A DNA stretch of 64,000 nt from Notamacropus eugenii (GCF_028372415.1 NC_092875.1:412619239-412683238); one strand, 5' to 3'; shown: positions 24,513 to 36,939, counted from the first letter of the stretch. Made by a program: numbers and translations. The notes: a model not told the origin generated them from the sequence alone.

Positions 24513-26290
24513 GGGGAATGTTTCATCAGAAAACCTAGTAACAGATGAGCTCTGAAGTCACATTTACATGTAGCTCTTTCAATAAGAATTGAGAATCTGG
24601 GGTCCACTGGAGTTCATTTTCTCAAATTCAGGTGAGAATTCAAATTTGTCCTAAATGAAAGTTCCTCCCATGTATCCCTGTAGCACAGATGGCAAACCAT
24701 AAAATTTTTCCTGTGGATTACTGAAAACGTATACAAAAATGCAGGTGGAGATCCTGATGAAAATATTCCCCAGTGGATCCCTACAGCCCTTTGGACATCT
24801 GAAAATGCCTCTAATGTATCCCTGAAATATCAGTTTTGGCCAGTGAATCAAATTGTAGTCCAACTCACTTCATATTAGAATAAACAGTCTAACACTACAA
24901 AAATCAAACAAATTTGGATGAGCTCTAAAGATACATGGAGCTCCCAAAAGGAAAGCACTTAACTTCAAAGGAAATTTATTAAATTTTTGGAAAAAATTAA
25001 AAGTGTCTTTGTAAATCACACCAGTGAAAAATCACTTTTCTGCTTTCTTTGTGGCACATGTATATCAGTAATCATCCTGAGAGTTGTTTTGGCTTATTTG
25101 AGTGGAGGTTTACTTGAGGCTTCAAATATTTAACTCTCTTCCACTTTCTTCACAGTTAAAAATGGATTTGCATGCCAAGATAACTCAGTTCTCAAATGTC
25201 AAAACCCTCAAAATCTCTACAAAGAAACATTTTTGCATTGCAACCTCAGCTCTATGGAGAATGCATAAGCCACAAATAAATGAAGCTACAAAAAGTATAT
25301 CTGTCCCCAATCACTGGGTCATGGCCTTCCCAAGGTTTTGTGTTGTTGTGGAGATGGTACTTTATAAAGTCTTACCAACATGTAAGGTGATCACTCTGGT
25401 CAGAAATGAGTGGCATTTGTGGTTCAATTTTTGTTTTAATTTACAAAGCCACCTTTATTTTTTTTGTTCTGGACTAAAAGATAATAATGAAAATGGTTGG
25501 GCTGTATTAGAGATTCAACTCACATAGATTTGGGTTAGATAAACTGAACCTGACATGATTCAGGCAAAATACACTTGCTAACTTTTCATTATCAAACCCC
25601 TGCAAATAACAGCCTTAGCTGGAAAAGAAAAGTAGATGATGGTGAGGAAAAGAAAAGGAAAAACTACCAAGTGAAAATGTTGTCTAAAGGTAACTCCACC
25701 TTTTGCCCCATCCTCTTGCCTCCTCATCTCACATCAGGTCAGCTGAAATTAAAATGTTTTCATCTGAAAGGAGGTTGTAAGAGCAGTAAATCAGGGATTG
25801 TTTTTGAAGTTTCATACTTATAATATGTATTTTTAAGATTTGGATGTTGGTATGACAGGTACCAACGTTCACATTTCTAGAGGATGATAAAGAAGCAAAT
25901 AGTGGAATAATGCAATTGCATTCAGATGAAATGTCATGTCAAGAAGAATGTGTCAGGTGAATGACATATACCAGCATACTTCTGGCATGTGAGGATTACT
26001 GTAATATAGGAAAAAATAGTAAGACAAGCAGAAAAAAATGCAATAAAAATATGGGTTGAGAAGTTCAACAGGGACACTACATCATTTTTTTTCAATCTGA
26101 AAAGTACTGGAAAAAAAATAAGGCAATCGAACTGAAGATATGTGCTTATGTGTGTGTATGTATTCTCCCTAATGTCTTATATTTATGTTAATTCTTTGTG
26201 ACATGGAGGTGACCCTGGATTCTTGAAAACTGTCAGCAGATCCCAAGCTTTAGCAAGTCTCACCAACCTGAAAAGATCTCAAGTACATTC
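24510..26290. other. Nothing recognised
   Basis: The 141-residue frame at 25102-25527 has no family features and no CpG or splice support. Confidence 0.45.
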
Positions 26291-26294
26291 TTGC

Positions 26295-26500
26295 TCACGT
26301 TGTTGTTGTCCTTCATTTTTGAGGAAGACCAATGACATCACAGGTTATGTCCTGACTTATGCATCAATTGGATTTAAGCGAGACAGAGTTGTGCAAAGTT
26401 GTCAGTCTCACTCTTCCTTCTTGAATCATTGACAGCCAGTGGCAAGACAAAAGCAAATATAGGTCTACTAACAGACAGTATGTTTCTTGGCTGACGCCTA
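26295..26500 (-). mobile_element. RTE-type 3' end
   Basis: GAGGAAGACCAATGACATCA, ATTGGATTTAAGCGAGACAG and CAGTGGCAAGACAAAAGC match the 3' end of marsupial RTE (BovB-clade) LINEs, reversed. Confidence 0.6.
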
Positions 26501-26584
26501 TGCTACCCAAGTTCAAAAAGGCTCTTCAGAAAGTTGACTGCTGAATTTTCCAACCACAACAAATAAAGAATGCTATCTACTAAA

Positions 26585-26785
26585 ACCATAGCTTTAAAGC
26601 TGGGGGGGACCTTAGAGGTCATTTGATTCACTCTTCTCAATTCATGGATCAGGAAACCAAGACATGAAGGTTAAAGGACTTGTCCAAGGGCATATGGATA
26701 ACAAAGGGCAGAGATGGTATTTTAACTAAGGTCTTCTGGCTTCAGATCCATTCACTTTCCCCATCCTAACACATTGTCATCTGTT
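26585..26785 (-). mobile_element. CORE-SINE with CR1-like tail
   Basis: GGGACCTTAGAGGTCATTTG then GGACTTGTCCAAGGGCATAT. Confidence 0.65.
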
Positions 26786-26924
26786 TTGAAGGAGGTAGAT
26801 ATCCATATGGAACAAATACAGATCCTTTAAGTTTGCACTGCTGAGTATCTATCTAGATTGTGTGTACAATGTGTAATGGGAATCCTTTGGTTGCCATCTA
26901 AATTGTCCATCGGGGCATGTAATC

Positions 26925-27300
26925 AATCAATCAACATTTATCCATCCCCTCCCATGTATCAGACATTAAGCTGCTAGACATTAGGGATACAAAGAGAAAA
27001 ATGAAACAATCTTTGGCCTCTCTGAAGTCAAACATTCAAGATAGGAGATGAAGAAGGAGAACGATTCGAGCAGGAGTGACCCTCAGATGAAGGTGGCATC
27101 ATACAGACAGGAATAAACTCGAACAGTGTTACTGGTTGCCTACACATTACTTACCAGAGTAATTAGTCAATCTTCAATCAACAACCATTTATTAAGTACC
27201 AGGAATGGTGCTAGTTGTTGGTGACAGAAATACAAAGAACGAAATAATTAATTCTCTTAAGGAACTTGCACACATGGTGTAGGTCAGCCTAGACAATTAT
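26925..27300 (-). mobile_element. Two L2 ends in tandem
   Basis: Two reversed L2 3' ends: AATCAATCAACATTTATCC at 26925 and AACCATTTATTAAGTACCAG at 27187, each followed by GATACAAAGA-type sequence. They break near 27110-27165. Confidence 0.65.
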
Positions 27301-27974
27301 TTCACCCCATTTAAAGTAAGTGACAAGATACTTTGTCCTGATATCCTGACAAGATAAGAATGCATCTCAGTGGTTTACTGAGTGTGACCAAGGCCTGTAC
27401 ATTCCTATTGAATCAATCAATCGTCAATTGCAGGCTTTAGAATAAAAATGAAAAATTTAGATGACTTTGAAAGTCACTAGATGCACAAAAATGACAGGGC
27501 AAAAGAAATCAATTCCAATGATTTTGAGGCACTTGCTCATACTCTGTAGGTCTTTTTTAAAACCTTTCAGCCAAGGCTTCAAAAAGCAATTGCTTATGAA
27601 GGGAAGAGAATGACTTAGCCTTGGCTTCAGTCTCCTCCCCTCTCTTCTTGACCAGAGAAGGCCCTTACAAACTTCAGCAGACCAGACAATTTGGACCTTT
27701 TCATTGGCAACAATGTCTTCATTAAGAGTAAGGACAGAGTAGATGTGATGAGGAAAGGCAGATTCAAAACCTTACAAAGAATCCCCCAGAAAAACTACAC
27801 CATTCCAAGTCACAAACATCTCCAGGAAAAAGGACTCCAGGAACTGCTCTCCCCCATCCCCACCCTTTCCCATAAAAATTCTGAACTTAAGCCCACTTTT
27901 CCCCTGGACTCTGTATACGAAGGTGAGGGAATATTTTGTACCAACTCCATGACCAAATACGATGATTTCTAAAA
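27300..27974. other. Unrecognised ORF-bearing stretch
   Basis: A 93-codon frame (27691-27972) is Lys-rich with no known motif. Treated as noncoding. Confidence 0.4.
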
Positions 27975-27982
27975 GCTAATTA

Positions 27983-28240
27983 GGGCTACCTAGATGGCTT
28001 AATGGATAGAGTGATGAATCTGGGATCAGGAAAACCTGAGTTCAAATTCAGTCTCAGATACTTACTAGATGTGTAACCTTGGGCAAGTCACTTAGCCTCT
28101 GTTTGCCTTAATCCACTGGAGAAAGAGTTGGCAAACCATTCCAGTACCTTTGCCAGAAAACAAAACAAAACAAAAAAATCCTTGGGCAGATGACCAACAG
28201 GGTCATGAAGAGTCAAACACAACTGAACAACTTAACAAAT
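27983..28240 (+). mobile_element. CORE-SINE with BovB-like tail
   Basis: Flanked by perfect GCTAATTA at 27975-27982 and 28241-28248. CTACCTAGATGGCTTAATGG head; GAAGAGTCAAACACAACTGA tail. Confidence 0.88.
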
Positions 28241-28331
28241 GCTAATTAAGTCTAACTGACTGAAGGTATTGACTGATAATGATTGAAAGAAGTATACTCA
28301 TAGGGACTTGTGAGTTATAGAATGAAAAAAT

Positions 28332-28351
28332 ACACACACACACGCACACAC

Positions 28352-28397
<46 letters not shown>
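28332..28397 (+). repeat. (CA)n microsatellite
   Basis: CA repeat with two CACG interruptions. Confidence 0.95.
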
Positions 28398-28399
<2 letters not shown>

Positions 28400-29340
28400 C
28401 AAGGTTGCCATTAGAACTAAGGGGATAGGTAAGCAGCTTCCATCTACATACCTGAACTGCAAGTATAAAGGAAGTTAATATAATCACCCCACATCATGGA
28501 CCACACATGACTTTATTACTGCATAAAGCAATGACATTATAGTCCCCACGTAATACACTTAGACAGCAAGATGAAAATTGAACACAAACTAATCTAATAT
28601 ATACAACAAGGGTGGTACAAAGATAAAGGAAAGGGAACAACGAAAGGAGAAAAGGGAAAGGTGAAGGAAAGGACATTATAACAAGTCGCAAAGTAGAAAT
28701 CGGACGCAAAAAAATGTCAAGAAATGTTGTGAAGTTCTCAGAGTTCCACAAAGCAGTTCCAGCTACAGACCTCCTATCCTGGCTGCTAGTTTAACTTTGT
28801 CCATATGTCTGGGGGGGTGGGAGGGTGGGAGGGAAGGATATCTCCAATTAGACAAAGCTAAAGACGTTGAAGAAGAGATAGCAATAAACATGGAGTCTAG
28901 AGTTACCTATGCCACACATTTTCAGAAAAAAAAAACTAAACTAAATCCTCTCCCCTTCAAATATCCCACAACACAGACTGACTTTTTCTCTGCACCTTCC
29001 CATAATCAAACCCTAACATACATAAACATATATATACATATAACACAGATATACATATAAACATAGCCTGGACTAATCACTAGGAAGTCAAAGATCTTTT
29101 GTTCAGAGCAATCTTTGAAAATTACAGTTGAAATATCAAGACTTCGTTCATTTCAACTCCATGTTGGTTTAGTCATTGTTAAGTGAAGTAAGATTGTCTT
29201 TGTGAGAATTTCTCCCTCCCACCATATTGTATTTTGAAATACATGAAAATGAAATTGTCATTTCAGTTTATTCTACACATTCCTGGGAATTTTGTGGTGG
29301 TGAAGCAGAACTGGCTTTAAATGTGACCATTCATTTAGCA
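28400..29340. other. Unclassified stretch with a CpG-bearing segment and a G4 tract
   Basis: 28540-28710 keeps at least five CpGs, more than its surroundings, and ends at the G-rich tract. No element could be named. Confidence 0.4.
28811..28833 (+). repeat. Predicted G-quadruplex tract
   Basis: Five G-runs of three or more, each separated by a single base. Confidence 0.75.
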
Positions 29341-29680
29341 ATCCTGATAAAAGTTCCCTGTACCTGGAATTTATCCTGTAGCTTCCTCAAACTTCACATA
29401 TCAAACCAAAATAAAAATCACAAAACTCCTCTTTTCCTCCAAACTCATCCCTCGTTCAGTTTTATCTGTTTCTATCAAAGGCACCATGAGCCTTCCAGTT
29501 ATCTAGGTGTGCAACTGCGCCATCCCCCTTGACTCCTTACTTCCCCTCACCCACAATATTCTGCCAGTTACAAAGTCCTGATTCTACCTCTACAACATCT
29601 CTTGCATCTGTCCCCTTCACTCATACACACTGTTGTTCCACACTACCTCTTGCTTAGATTGTTATTTTCTAGTTAGGAAC
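29340..29680 (+). mobile_element. L2 ORF-end fragment
   Basis: CTCCTCTTTTCCTCCAAAC, CCATCCCCCTTGACTCCTTA and CAAAGTCCTGATTCTACCTC match the L2 coding end. Confidence 0.65.
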
Positions 29681-30004
29681 TGCATGTTGCTGTTGAATTG
29701 AAGTGTCTACAGATGACTAGTTTCTCTTATCTTTTATAACATGCATTCCAGAGACTCTGAGCTTTTTGCCTGAAAGGAACCCCCTCGGCAATTATTCCTA
29801 AAGGACTACAAAACTAGTTTGTTTCCTTGTGTCCTGGACTGAGAATGAGACCTGTGGGAGACCATTAGAATCTGTGAAGTCCAAGCTTCCACTAGGAAGC
29901 TATGTCATATTTGGAATACTTACAGCTCTTATTCTGTTTCTCACAGTTGGAAGAAAGGTGCAGAGTAAGGAAAACATGTCATCCTGTCTAGAATTATTTT
30001 TCTT

Positions 30005-30330
30005 TCCTTTGTTTCATCAATTAATGAATAAGTATTCCTAAACCACCTACATTGTGCCAGAACCAGAGTTAGATGCTATAGATACTAATAATAGAAAGAA
30101 ACAACTGCTACCCTCCACATATTGATGAAACATGGAACAAAGGGAGGTTCCAATAAAAGGAAAGTGATTGTGTCCCCTCGATTTCCACCTCAGTGTTTAC
30201 CTTTTTACCTCCTTTTAATTCAATTCAACAATTATTTGTTGTCTTTAGTGTGCAGAGGACAGGCAGCTGAGATACAGTAAGAAAATGAAAAATAGTCTCT
30301 CTTAGCTCAAGGATTAATTCCCAACACGTT
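30005..30330 (-). mobile_element. Two decayed L2 ends
   Basis: ACATTGTGCCAGAACCAGAG (30048) and CAACAATTATTTGTTGTCTT (30227) start two reversed L2 3' ends. Confidence 0.5.
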
Positions 30331-30814
30331 AAATCAATTCAAATCAATTCAATTAGATAGTATATGCCTGAATCCTAACCTTGAATCTTCTGAAAAGTCA
30401 CAAAAATCATCAAGATTTTAATTCATATGCTTACCATTTACCAACTTACTACATTGAATATGTATATGTATGCATGTATGTACCTATATGTGGTTACCGT
30501 GAGTCAGATATGGTGCATGGCACAAGAGATATGAAGCCAAAAATAAAATAATTACTCTCTCAAAAAACATATCCTTTGGGGGCAAATAGTAGGTACATAC
30601 ACATGTAAATGAAAAATAAATATAAATTAATTTCTGATGAGAGAAGGAACTAGCAGCTGGAAAAGACAGAGAAGGGCATTAAGAAGAATGAAAATTTAAA
30701 GGAGAGGTTTGTGTATATGTGTGTATATGCATACATACATATACAGACATATGTACATATCTGCTCCCAATACAGATCAGCACTTACGTTGAAACTTAGA
30801 GTCTCTGCAAGCTG

Positions 30815-30945
30815 CCTGGGCCACTTAGAGGTTAAGTGACTTGGCCAGGGTCACACACTCAGTATATAACAGAAGTAGAGCTTGAACCCAGGCTATCCTG
30901 ACTTGGAGATCAGCTCTTTATCTACTATGCCCTACTGCTTCTTTT
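30815..30945 (-). mobile_element. CORE-SINE fragment
   Basis: GACTTGGCCAGGGTCACACA and CTTTATCTACTATGCCCTAC. Confidence 0.7.
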
Positions 30946-31129
30946 TTCATTCAACTTAAAAAAAAAAATGTAACTGAATTTAGTTGACCCAAAGTTCTAA
31001 CCTAATGAAATATTTTTGGAATCTGAGTCAGATATCAGATGTTTATCTTTGCCATATCTGTAAATAAGATAAGCATTCTATCTTGGTTTTTATCTAAGTC
31101 ATCCTCAAGATAAAATCAATTCACAGTAC

Positions 31130-31365
31130 ACCTTAATCTAATCCTCTCCTTATTCTCTAAACTTACCTCATATGAAAACAAACTGAATACACTGTTTTGC
31201 CTTTGAAAACACCTTGCACTTTCTAGCCCTTTGCTCATACTATTTTCTTCAATTTCCTACTTTATCTGTTATGCTGCTATGGATCCTTGAGAGCCCAACT
31301 CAAATGTCACCTATTCTATGGGATATTCCCTGACACCTCTTTTCTCCCCTCTGGTGTAGAGTACC
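31130..31365 (+). mobile_element. L2 fragment
   Basis: CAACTCAAATGTCACCTATT and CCCTGACACCTCTTTTCTCC. Confidence 0.65.
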
Positions 31366-31424
31366 TATTAACTAGTAAATCAGTAATTTAATCAACAAAT
31401 GTTAGCTAGATAGCAGTTCATCTA

Positions 31425-31900
31425 AGTTGGGTTTTATGGACAGTGAGTGTAAAGAAGCAATCATGTTATAGTGGTCAAAAATTCCAATTTGCTCTTAACA
31501 TTAAGAGAAACATGGTATGCAGGTTTAGGAAGGTGAGAGTGTCATTGTACACCCTGATAAGACTATGTATGAAATATTGTATTCTTTTCAGGGCACCACA
31601 TTTTGGTAAGAACAATGACAAGCTAGAAAGATGGAGTGGAGAAGTTCCTTGTGAGTGTACCATGTGAGAAGTAACTAAAGGAACTACAGAAGTGTAGCTT
31701 AGAGAAAACTTAGAAGGGGCATAATTCTTGTCTTCCGGTATTTGAAAGGCTTTCATATGGAATATTAGTTTTAGATCAGATTAGTTTTGCTTGGATCTAG
31801 AAGGCAGAGTAAGGACCAATGGTCAAGGTTGCATTAGGTTTGGTGTCAAGGAAAGCATTTCTCAACAATTAGAACTAAATAAAAGGATGGTAATCTACTC
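31425..31900 (+). mobile_element. CR1/L3 LINE fragment
   Basis: AATATTGTATTCTTTTCAGG, GGCACCACATTTTGGTAAGA, GGTATTTGAAAGGCTTTCAT and GTCAAGGAAAGCATTTCTCA follow CR1 order over nearly 0.5 kb. Confidence 0.65.
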
Positions 31901-31984
31901 CCAGATGGATGGAGTATGATGCTTAGACTGGCAGGGAGTGGGTTGGTGGGGGGGGGGAAGAGGAAAGAAGGGGAGGAAGATTCT

Positions 31985-32205
31985 TGGAACTGGAGTCTGG
32001 AAGACATGAGTCAAATCCAACCTCAGGCACTTATTAGCTGTGTGACCTGGGGCAAGTCACTTAACCTCCATTTGCCTCCGTTTGTTTTTTCATCCATAAA
32101 ATGAGGAAAATAATAGCACCTACCCCTCAGGGTTATCATGAAGATAAAATGAGGTGATATTTGTAAAGTATTTTGGAAACCTTAAAGCACTATGCAAATC
32201 TAGTG
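31985..32205 (+). mobile_element. CORE-SINE (MIR/Ther type)
   Basis: GTGTGACCTGGGGCAAGTCA and CACCTACCCCTCAGGGTTAT. A GATGAG repeat has grown at its end (32206-32248). Confidence 0.8.
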
Positions 32206-32484
32206 GTGAGGATGAGGATGATGAGGATGAGGTTGATGAAGATGATGACATTTCCCTTAAGGAGAAATCTTATGTCCAAGGCTACGTGACATTTCTTGTA
32301 GAGGGAATTATTTTCAGAAATTGCTTGGACCACATGTTCCCTAAAGATCCTCCCAACTATAAATTTTCTGATTTTACAGTTCTGATGCTGTGAAAGATAT
32401 ACATGAAATAATAGGTAACCAGCTGCAGTAGATATTATATACAATGAAGAGATTAATAGTGCAGAACAAAGTACTCCAGTTCTT

Positions 32485-32805
32485 GGCTCTGGGCATTCCC
32501 TCTGGCCATCCACCATGCCTGGAATTTTCTCCCTGACCTTCCTGGCCTCCTTTAAGTCCCAATAAAATCCCGCCTTCTACGAGAAGCTTTTCCTAACTCC
32601 TCTTAATTTCTAGGCCTTCTCTCTGTCGGAACTGTTTCTTTCTTATTTGGTAAATAGTCTGCTTTGTATATGTTTGTTTGCATGTTGTCTCTCCCCATTA
32701 GATTGCAAGTTTATTGAGGGCAGGCATCATCTTTTGTCTCCTTTTATATCCTCACTGCTTGGCACGATGCCTAGGTGCTTAATAAATGTTTATCAATTGA
32801 TAGAA
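32485..32805 (+). mobile_element. L2 3' end
   Basis: TTCCCTCTGGCCATCCACCA, CTCCCCATTAGATTGCAAG, and AGGTGCTTAATAAATGTTTA, a well-kept L2 terminus. Confidence 0.8.
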
Positions 32806-32807
32806 AA

Positions 32808-33060
32808 GAGAAATCAATGAGGGATGGCATAGTCTGGAAAGTTTTCAGGGAAGAAACCTGGGCCTTGAAGAATAAATGAAATCTCAAAGCCTTCTAGAAT
32901 AGCAGTGAAGGTTGGGAGGGAGTGGAGCAAAGTCCTGGGAGTGGGAATGCTGTTGTCGCTTGTGAGACAGTAAAAAGGGCTGCAACAACCCAGTGGGTAC
33001 TTGTTAGGATAAGGCTGGATAGACTGTGTAGCACCATGGGTCTAAAAGGTTAGACGGAAA
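32808..33060 (-). mobile_element. L2 fragment, decayed
   Basis: ACCTGGGCCTTGAAGAATAA and AGTCCTGGGAGTGGGAATG look like reversed internal L2. Confidence 0.4.
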
Positions 33061-33697
33061 ACAAGTATTTCTTGAGAAACCAGTGACCCATCATTCTCTC
33101 CAAAACACAGCAAACCAGCAGGTTAATGAACAGGCTACAAAGAGAGGTTTTCATTTACAAATCTATCACACACATAGGTCTATTTGCAGGGGGTGGGATG
33201 AGGTCAACTTTGAGGCTGCTAATTTTCTATCTTAATGTTTAACTTGCTGGTTCCCACCTATATTAACTATCAGTCTTTGGGGGGGTGGTATTTGTTTTTT
33301 ATCATTTTTAAAAACAATTTACACTTTGATCTAGCTCTCTCTTTTGTTGTGACTCCTGTGGGATGTCAAGTAGAACCCTGTGCCGGTCACTCAGATTCCA
33401 GGGTTGTCTTGGGGATCCTCTCCCATTTGTTTGTGGTACCCTAGACAATAACACCTTGTCAGCAATGTCACTACCTCTTACCTAGTACCTATCAACCTTT
33501 CCCTGGGTCACATTCTCTACTGACATGCTTGAAAATGTGTCAACAAATCTGCCTTTTGTTAAAGATAAACTAGAGAGAAAAATGTGGGCTTATATAAATA
33601 TTAAAAACCAATATGTCTATATATAAGTGGTTAGTAGATATATAGCTAAATAGCAGATATTTTGTTGATGGCTAGAGAGTGAGATAGACAAATAGGT

Positions 33698-33705
33698 GAT
33701 AGATG

Positions 33706-33763
<58 letters not shown>

Positions 33764-33780
33764 CAGATAGATGGATAGAC
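33698..33780 (+). repeat. (GATA)n microsatellite
   Basis: About 20 GATA units with a few GATG/GACA variants. Confidence 0.95.
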
Positions 33781-33874
33781 AGCAGATATTTAAACCACAA
33801 ACAATAACTTGAGAAAGTAAATGGGCAACAGAGAAAAATAGTCACACTGTGGTTTGCAAAAAAAAAAAATGTGG

Positions 33875-34075
33875 GATCATAGAGTCCTAGATATAGAACT
33901 GTGAGGGACTTCAGAAGTCACCTAATCCAATCCACTCATTTTACAGACAAAGTAACTGATGCCCAGAAATGGTAAATGACTCATTTAGGTCATACACGTA
34001 GTAACAGAAATGGTGTTTGATCCCTGGGCCTCTAGCTTCAAATCTAGTGTTCTTTCCATTATGGTAGCAACTTAG
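33875..34075 (-). mobile_element. CORE-SINE with CR1-like tail
   Basis: GGGACTTCAGAAGTCACCTA and CTCATTTTACAGACAAAGTA. Confidence 0.7.
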
Positions 34076-34599
34076 AGGGAGGCAGAAAGAAAGAAAAGTA
34101 TCTACAATAATATCCATAATTCATATTTGTTGCCTGTACTTCATGAGCCTAGACCCTGGGGCAATATAACAATATAGCTAAATTTTCATGACAAAATATT
34201 CAGGTATATATAAAAGCTATGGTTTTCCTTCTTATTCACAGATGATTTATATTTTTCATCTGGCTGACCTCCTGGATTTTATGATCTTAAGAAACTTATT
34301 TTCAAAATGAAGTCAACTCTGAAATCCATACTTCCTTGGCACCCCTTGTCCCTGCTTGTCTCCCTTTCCTCTGACAGGAAAGGGTAGAAAGTGGACATTG
34401 GAGACATCCTCCCTAATCCTCCACCATTTAAGTAGAGCAAGAGAGGAATTCACTTCATCATCTCCCCCTTGGCTGACCTCTCAGGATCTCTAGAAACTCA
34501 TAATTCTGAAAGATGAAATCACCTCTGTGACTTGTACCTCTCATTTCCCTTCCTGGCTACAGGGCTTCATCATGCACAGGGCACTGGGCACCACCCCTC

Positions 34600-34745
34600 C
34601 CCTTACAGCTTCTTTTTATATATTATATTCCCCCATCAGATTGTAAGGTCCTTGAGGGTAGGGACTGTCATGTCTTTTCTTTGAATTCTCAGTACTTAGC
34701 ATCGTGCCTAGCACATAGTAGGTGCTTAATAGATGTTTCATGATG
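34600..34745 (+). mobile_element. L2 3' end
   Basis: GTAAGGTCCTTGAGGGTAGG and CTAGCACATAGTAGGTGCTT. Confidence 0.8.
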
Positions 34746-34760
34746 CTGACTTTGATGGAT

Positions 34761-34774
34761 TGTGTGTGTGTGCG

Positions 34775-34811
<37 letters not shown>
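34761..34811 (+). repeat. (GT)n microsatellite
   Basis: TG repeat with two CG interruptions, just after an L2 end. Confidence 0.95.
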
Positions 34812-34813
<2 letters not shown>

Positions 34814-35077
34814 GGAAGTTATAGAATTCTGATATGAACAGCCAAGGAAAACTTCTGCCTCATTTTTCCAATAATCTTTAACAGTTTCTATTAGTTACAT
34901 AAAGGTGAACAGTTATAAAATCCCTTTTGTTGATTTTTTTAATCAAAGATGACGGCTTTCCTTTAATGAAGGCATCTAGAAATTTATATTTATTCTTTGA
35001 TTATTTTATTTACTGTCATTAACTTGTTACCATCCAGATAGGCCCATGAGGAGTTTGGGAAGCCACAGAAGAACGTG

Positions 35078-35081
<4 letters not shown>

Positions 35082-35116
<35 letters not shown>
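35082..35116 (+). repeat. (CA)n microsatellite
   Basis: Uninterrupted CA repeat of about 17 units. Confidence 0.95.
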
Positions 35117-35118
<2 letters not shown>

Positions 35119-35221
35119 CTAAATACATGGACAAGAGGGTTTTTTTTAGGAGCAAATAAATGGGTTCAACCAGGGTTCTTTGGAGGTCTGCAAATTTATC
35201 CTTTCAGCTGTCATTATCCAG

Positions 35222-35670
35222 TTTTCAAAAGAAGAAATACAAATTATTCATAACCACTTGATGTATGTTTAAAATCACTCATAATCAGAGATGTAACTTA
35301 AAACACCCCAAGTTATAACTTTGCATGTGCTGAGTTAGCAAAGATAGCAAAGGATAGAGAAACTCAGTGTTGGATGTACTAGGAAAAAAAGTTTACTGAG
35401 CTTGTTCAACTTTTCTTGAAAATTAATTATGCAGAAATAATTCATTACACAAGAAAGCTTACTAAATTGAAAATGCCATTTGATGTCGTTTCTACTACTA
35501 GGGTTATATCCTAATGCAGTGTATTAATCCAAGAAACATCTATATGGACAAAATATTCCTAGAAGCAGTATGTGTGATAACAAAAAAGCAGTGGTGAAGG
35601 AATGGTTAAATAAAGTGTGGTATGTGAATATAATGGAAAGTTCCTATGCCACAAAGAATGACAAATATCA
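35222..35670 (+). mobile_element. Old L1 ORF2 3' fragment
   Basis: Decayed but recognisable L1 ORF2 C-terminal nucleotides: AAGAAGAAATACAAATTATT, CTACTACTAGGGTTATATCC, and GGTATGTGAATATAATGGAA, in the same order as the younger copy at 42.1 kb. Confidence 0.65.
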
Positions 35671-35924
35671 ATAATTCAAACATGCATGGTGTCATCAGTC
35701 CCAGGAACTCTAACTGATCTATTCCCTTACAAAATGAAATGACATCAGTATCCTGAACACTGTGTTCAGCAGTGCAAATAAACAATGGAGGCATTTTTCT
35801 AAGCCAGTACATATGCCTATCAATTTCCTTCCAAAAGAATATCTTTCTAGTTAATGAGGAACCAAAGATTCTTATCAGTGGGCTACATGAACTGAGTCTC
35901 AAAGCGGTTTCTTTTTGATCACTT

Positions 35925-36190
35925 AGACAGCCTGGTGATGCAGTGGATAATAGCACTGAGCCTGGAGTCAGGAAGGCATGTGTACAAAACAAACCTCAAA
36001 CACTACCTACGCGACCCTGGGCAAATTACTTAACCTCTGTTTGCCTCAGTTTCCTCAGTCGTAAAATGGAGATAATAATATTACCTACATCACAAGGTTA
36101 TTGTAAGGATCAAATAAGATAATGTTTCTAAAGCGTTTAGCATAGTTCCTCACACAGAGTAGGTGGTATAAAAATGCTAGCTGTTACCAC
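35925..36190 (+). mobile_element. CORE-SINE (MIR/Ther type)
   Basis: GATGCAGTGGATAATAGCAC head, CGACCCTGGGCAAATTACTT core, GGATCAAATAAGATAATG end. Confidence 0.8.
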
Positions 36191-36194
36191 TTGA

Positions 36195-36895
36195 TGGTCT
36201 GCCTTAACTATAGGCCTTCACTTTGGCATTGGCTTCACAACTTCGTGCCTGCACGATCACAATAAGCTGCTAGCTGGTCTTCTCACTCCAGGTAATCCCT
36301 CATATAACTGCCAACGTACAGGTCCCCCAAATAGCTACTAAAGTACAAGTCTGACCACATTGCCCCACCTCCAGCTCAGTAAACTCCTGTGACTCCCTAT
36401 TGTCTCCAGGATCAAGAAAAGAATGCTCCCTAGGGCTTCATATTCTGGCTGCTTCCTACTTTTTCAGGTTTCTTATACTTTATTCCCCTCCACATCCTTT
36501 ATGATCTAGCAACACTGGCCTTCTTGCTGTTCTCACACATGACACTCTACCTCTGCCTGTAAGTACACTGGCTGACCCTAGTGCCTGAAATTCTCTCTTC
36601 CACTTTCTGCCTTTCTTGTCTTCAAGACCCCAAACCAATTCAACATACATTTTCTGCAAAAGACCTTTTCCAGTCTCCAGCCATCTCCATCCCCTATCTT
36701 CACTACTAGTATCTTCCTCCTGATATTAACACCATTTAACACTGTATATATTGAAATGTAAGTAGTTGGTTTGCAGGGTGTTTTCCATTAGAACATGAGG
36801 TCCTTGAAGGTAGGGCTTGTGTTTTTGTCTGTGTTTGCATCCCCATCATTTAGTACCAATCGTCACATGTCAATAAACAAATGCTTGTTGATTTA
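36195..36895 (+). mobile_element. L2 3' end, 0.7 kb
   Basis: CTCCCTATTGTCTCCAGGAT, ACACTGGCCTTCTTGCTGTT, GAGGTCCTTGAAGGTAGGGC, and a final CAAATGCTTGTTGATTTATTG that enters the hairpin at 36849-36920. Confidence 0.8.
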
Positions 36896-36920
36896 TTGAC
36901 ATGAGAATATTGGTACTAAA
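36849..36920 (+). repeat. Long hairpin at an L2 end
   Basis: Arms of 29 bases (36849-36877 and 36892-36920) pair at 26 of 29 positions around a 14-base loop. The left arm is L2 terminus; the right arm is its reversed copy. Confidence 0.85.
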
Positions 36921-36939
36921 CGATGCAGTGAAGAACGAT

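Larger units (their letters stand above)
33060..34600. other. Nothing recognised outside SINE and GATA repeat
   Basis: No exon- or LINE-like sequence noted. Confidence 0.45.

Noticed and set aside
24389-24607. A Ser-Leu repeat protein
   Set aside because: It is a translation of the (GA)n microsatellite.
24640-24830. Three loosely similar 'TATCCCTG' phrases that suggested a degenerate tandem repeat
   Set aside because: The similarity covers fewer than ten bases per unit and the spacing is irregular.
27691-27972. A 93-residue ORF directly before a SINE
   Set aside because: No motif, no CpG or splice support; its end coincides with the SINE target site, so the length is fortuitous.
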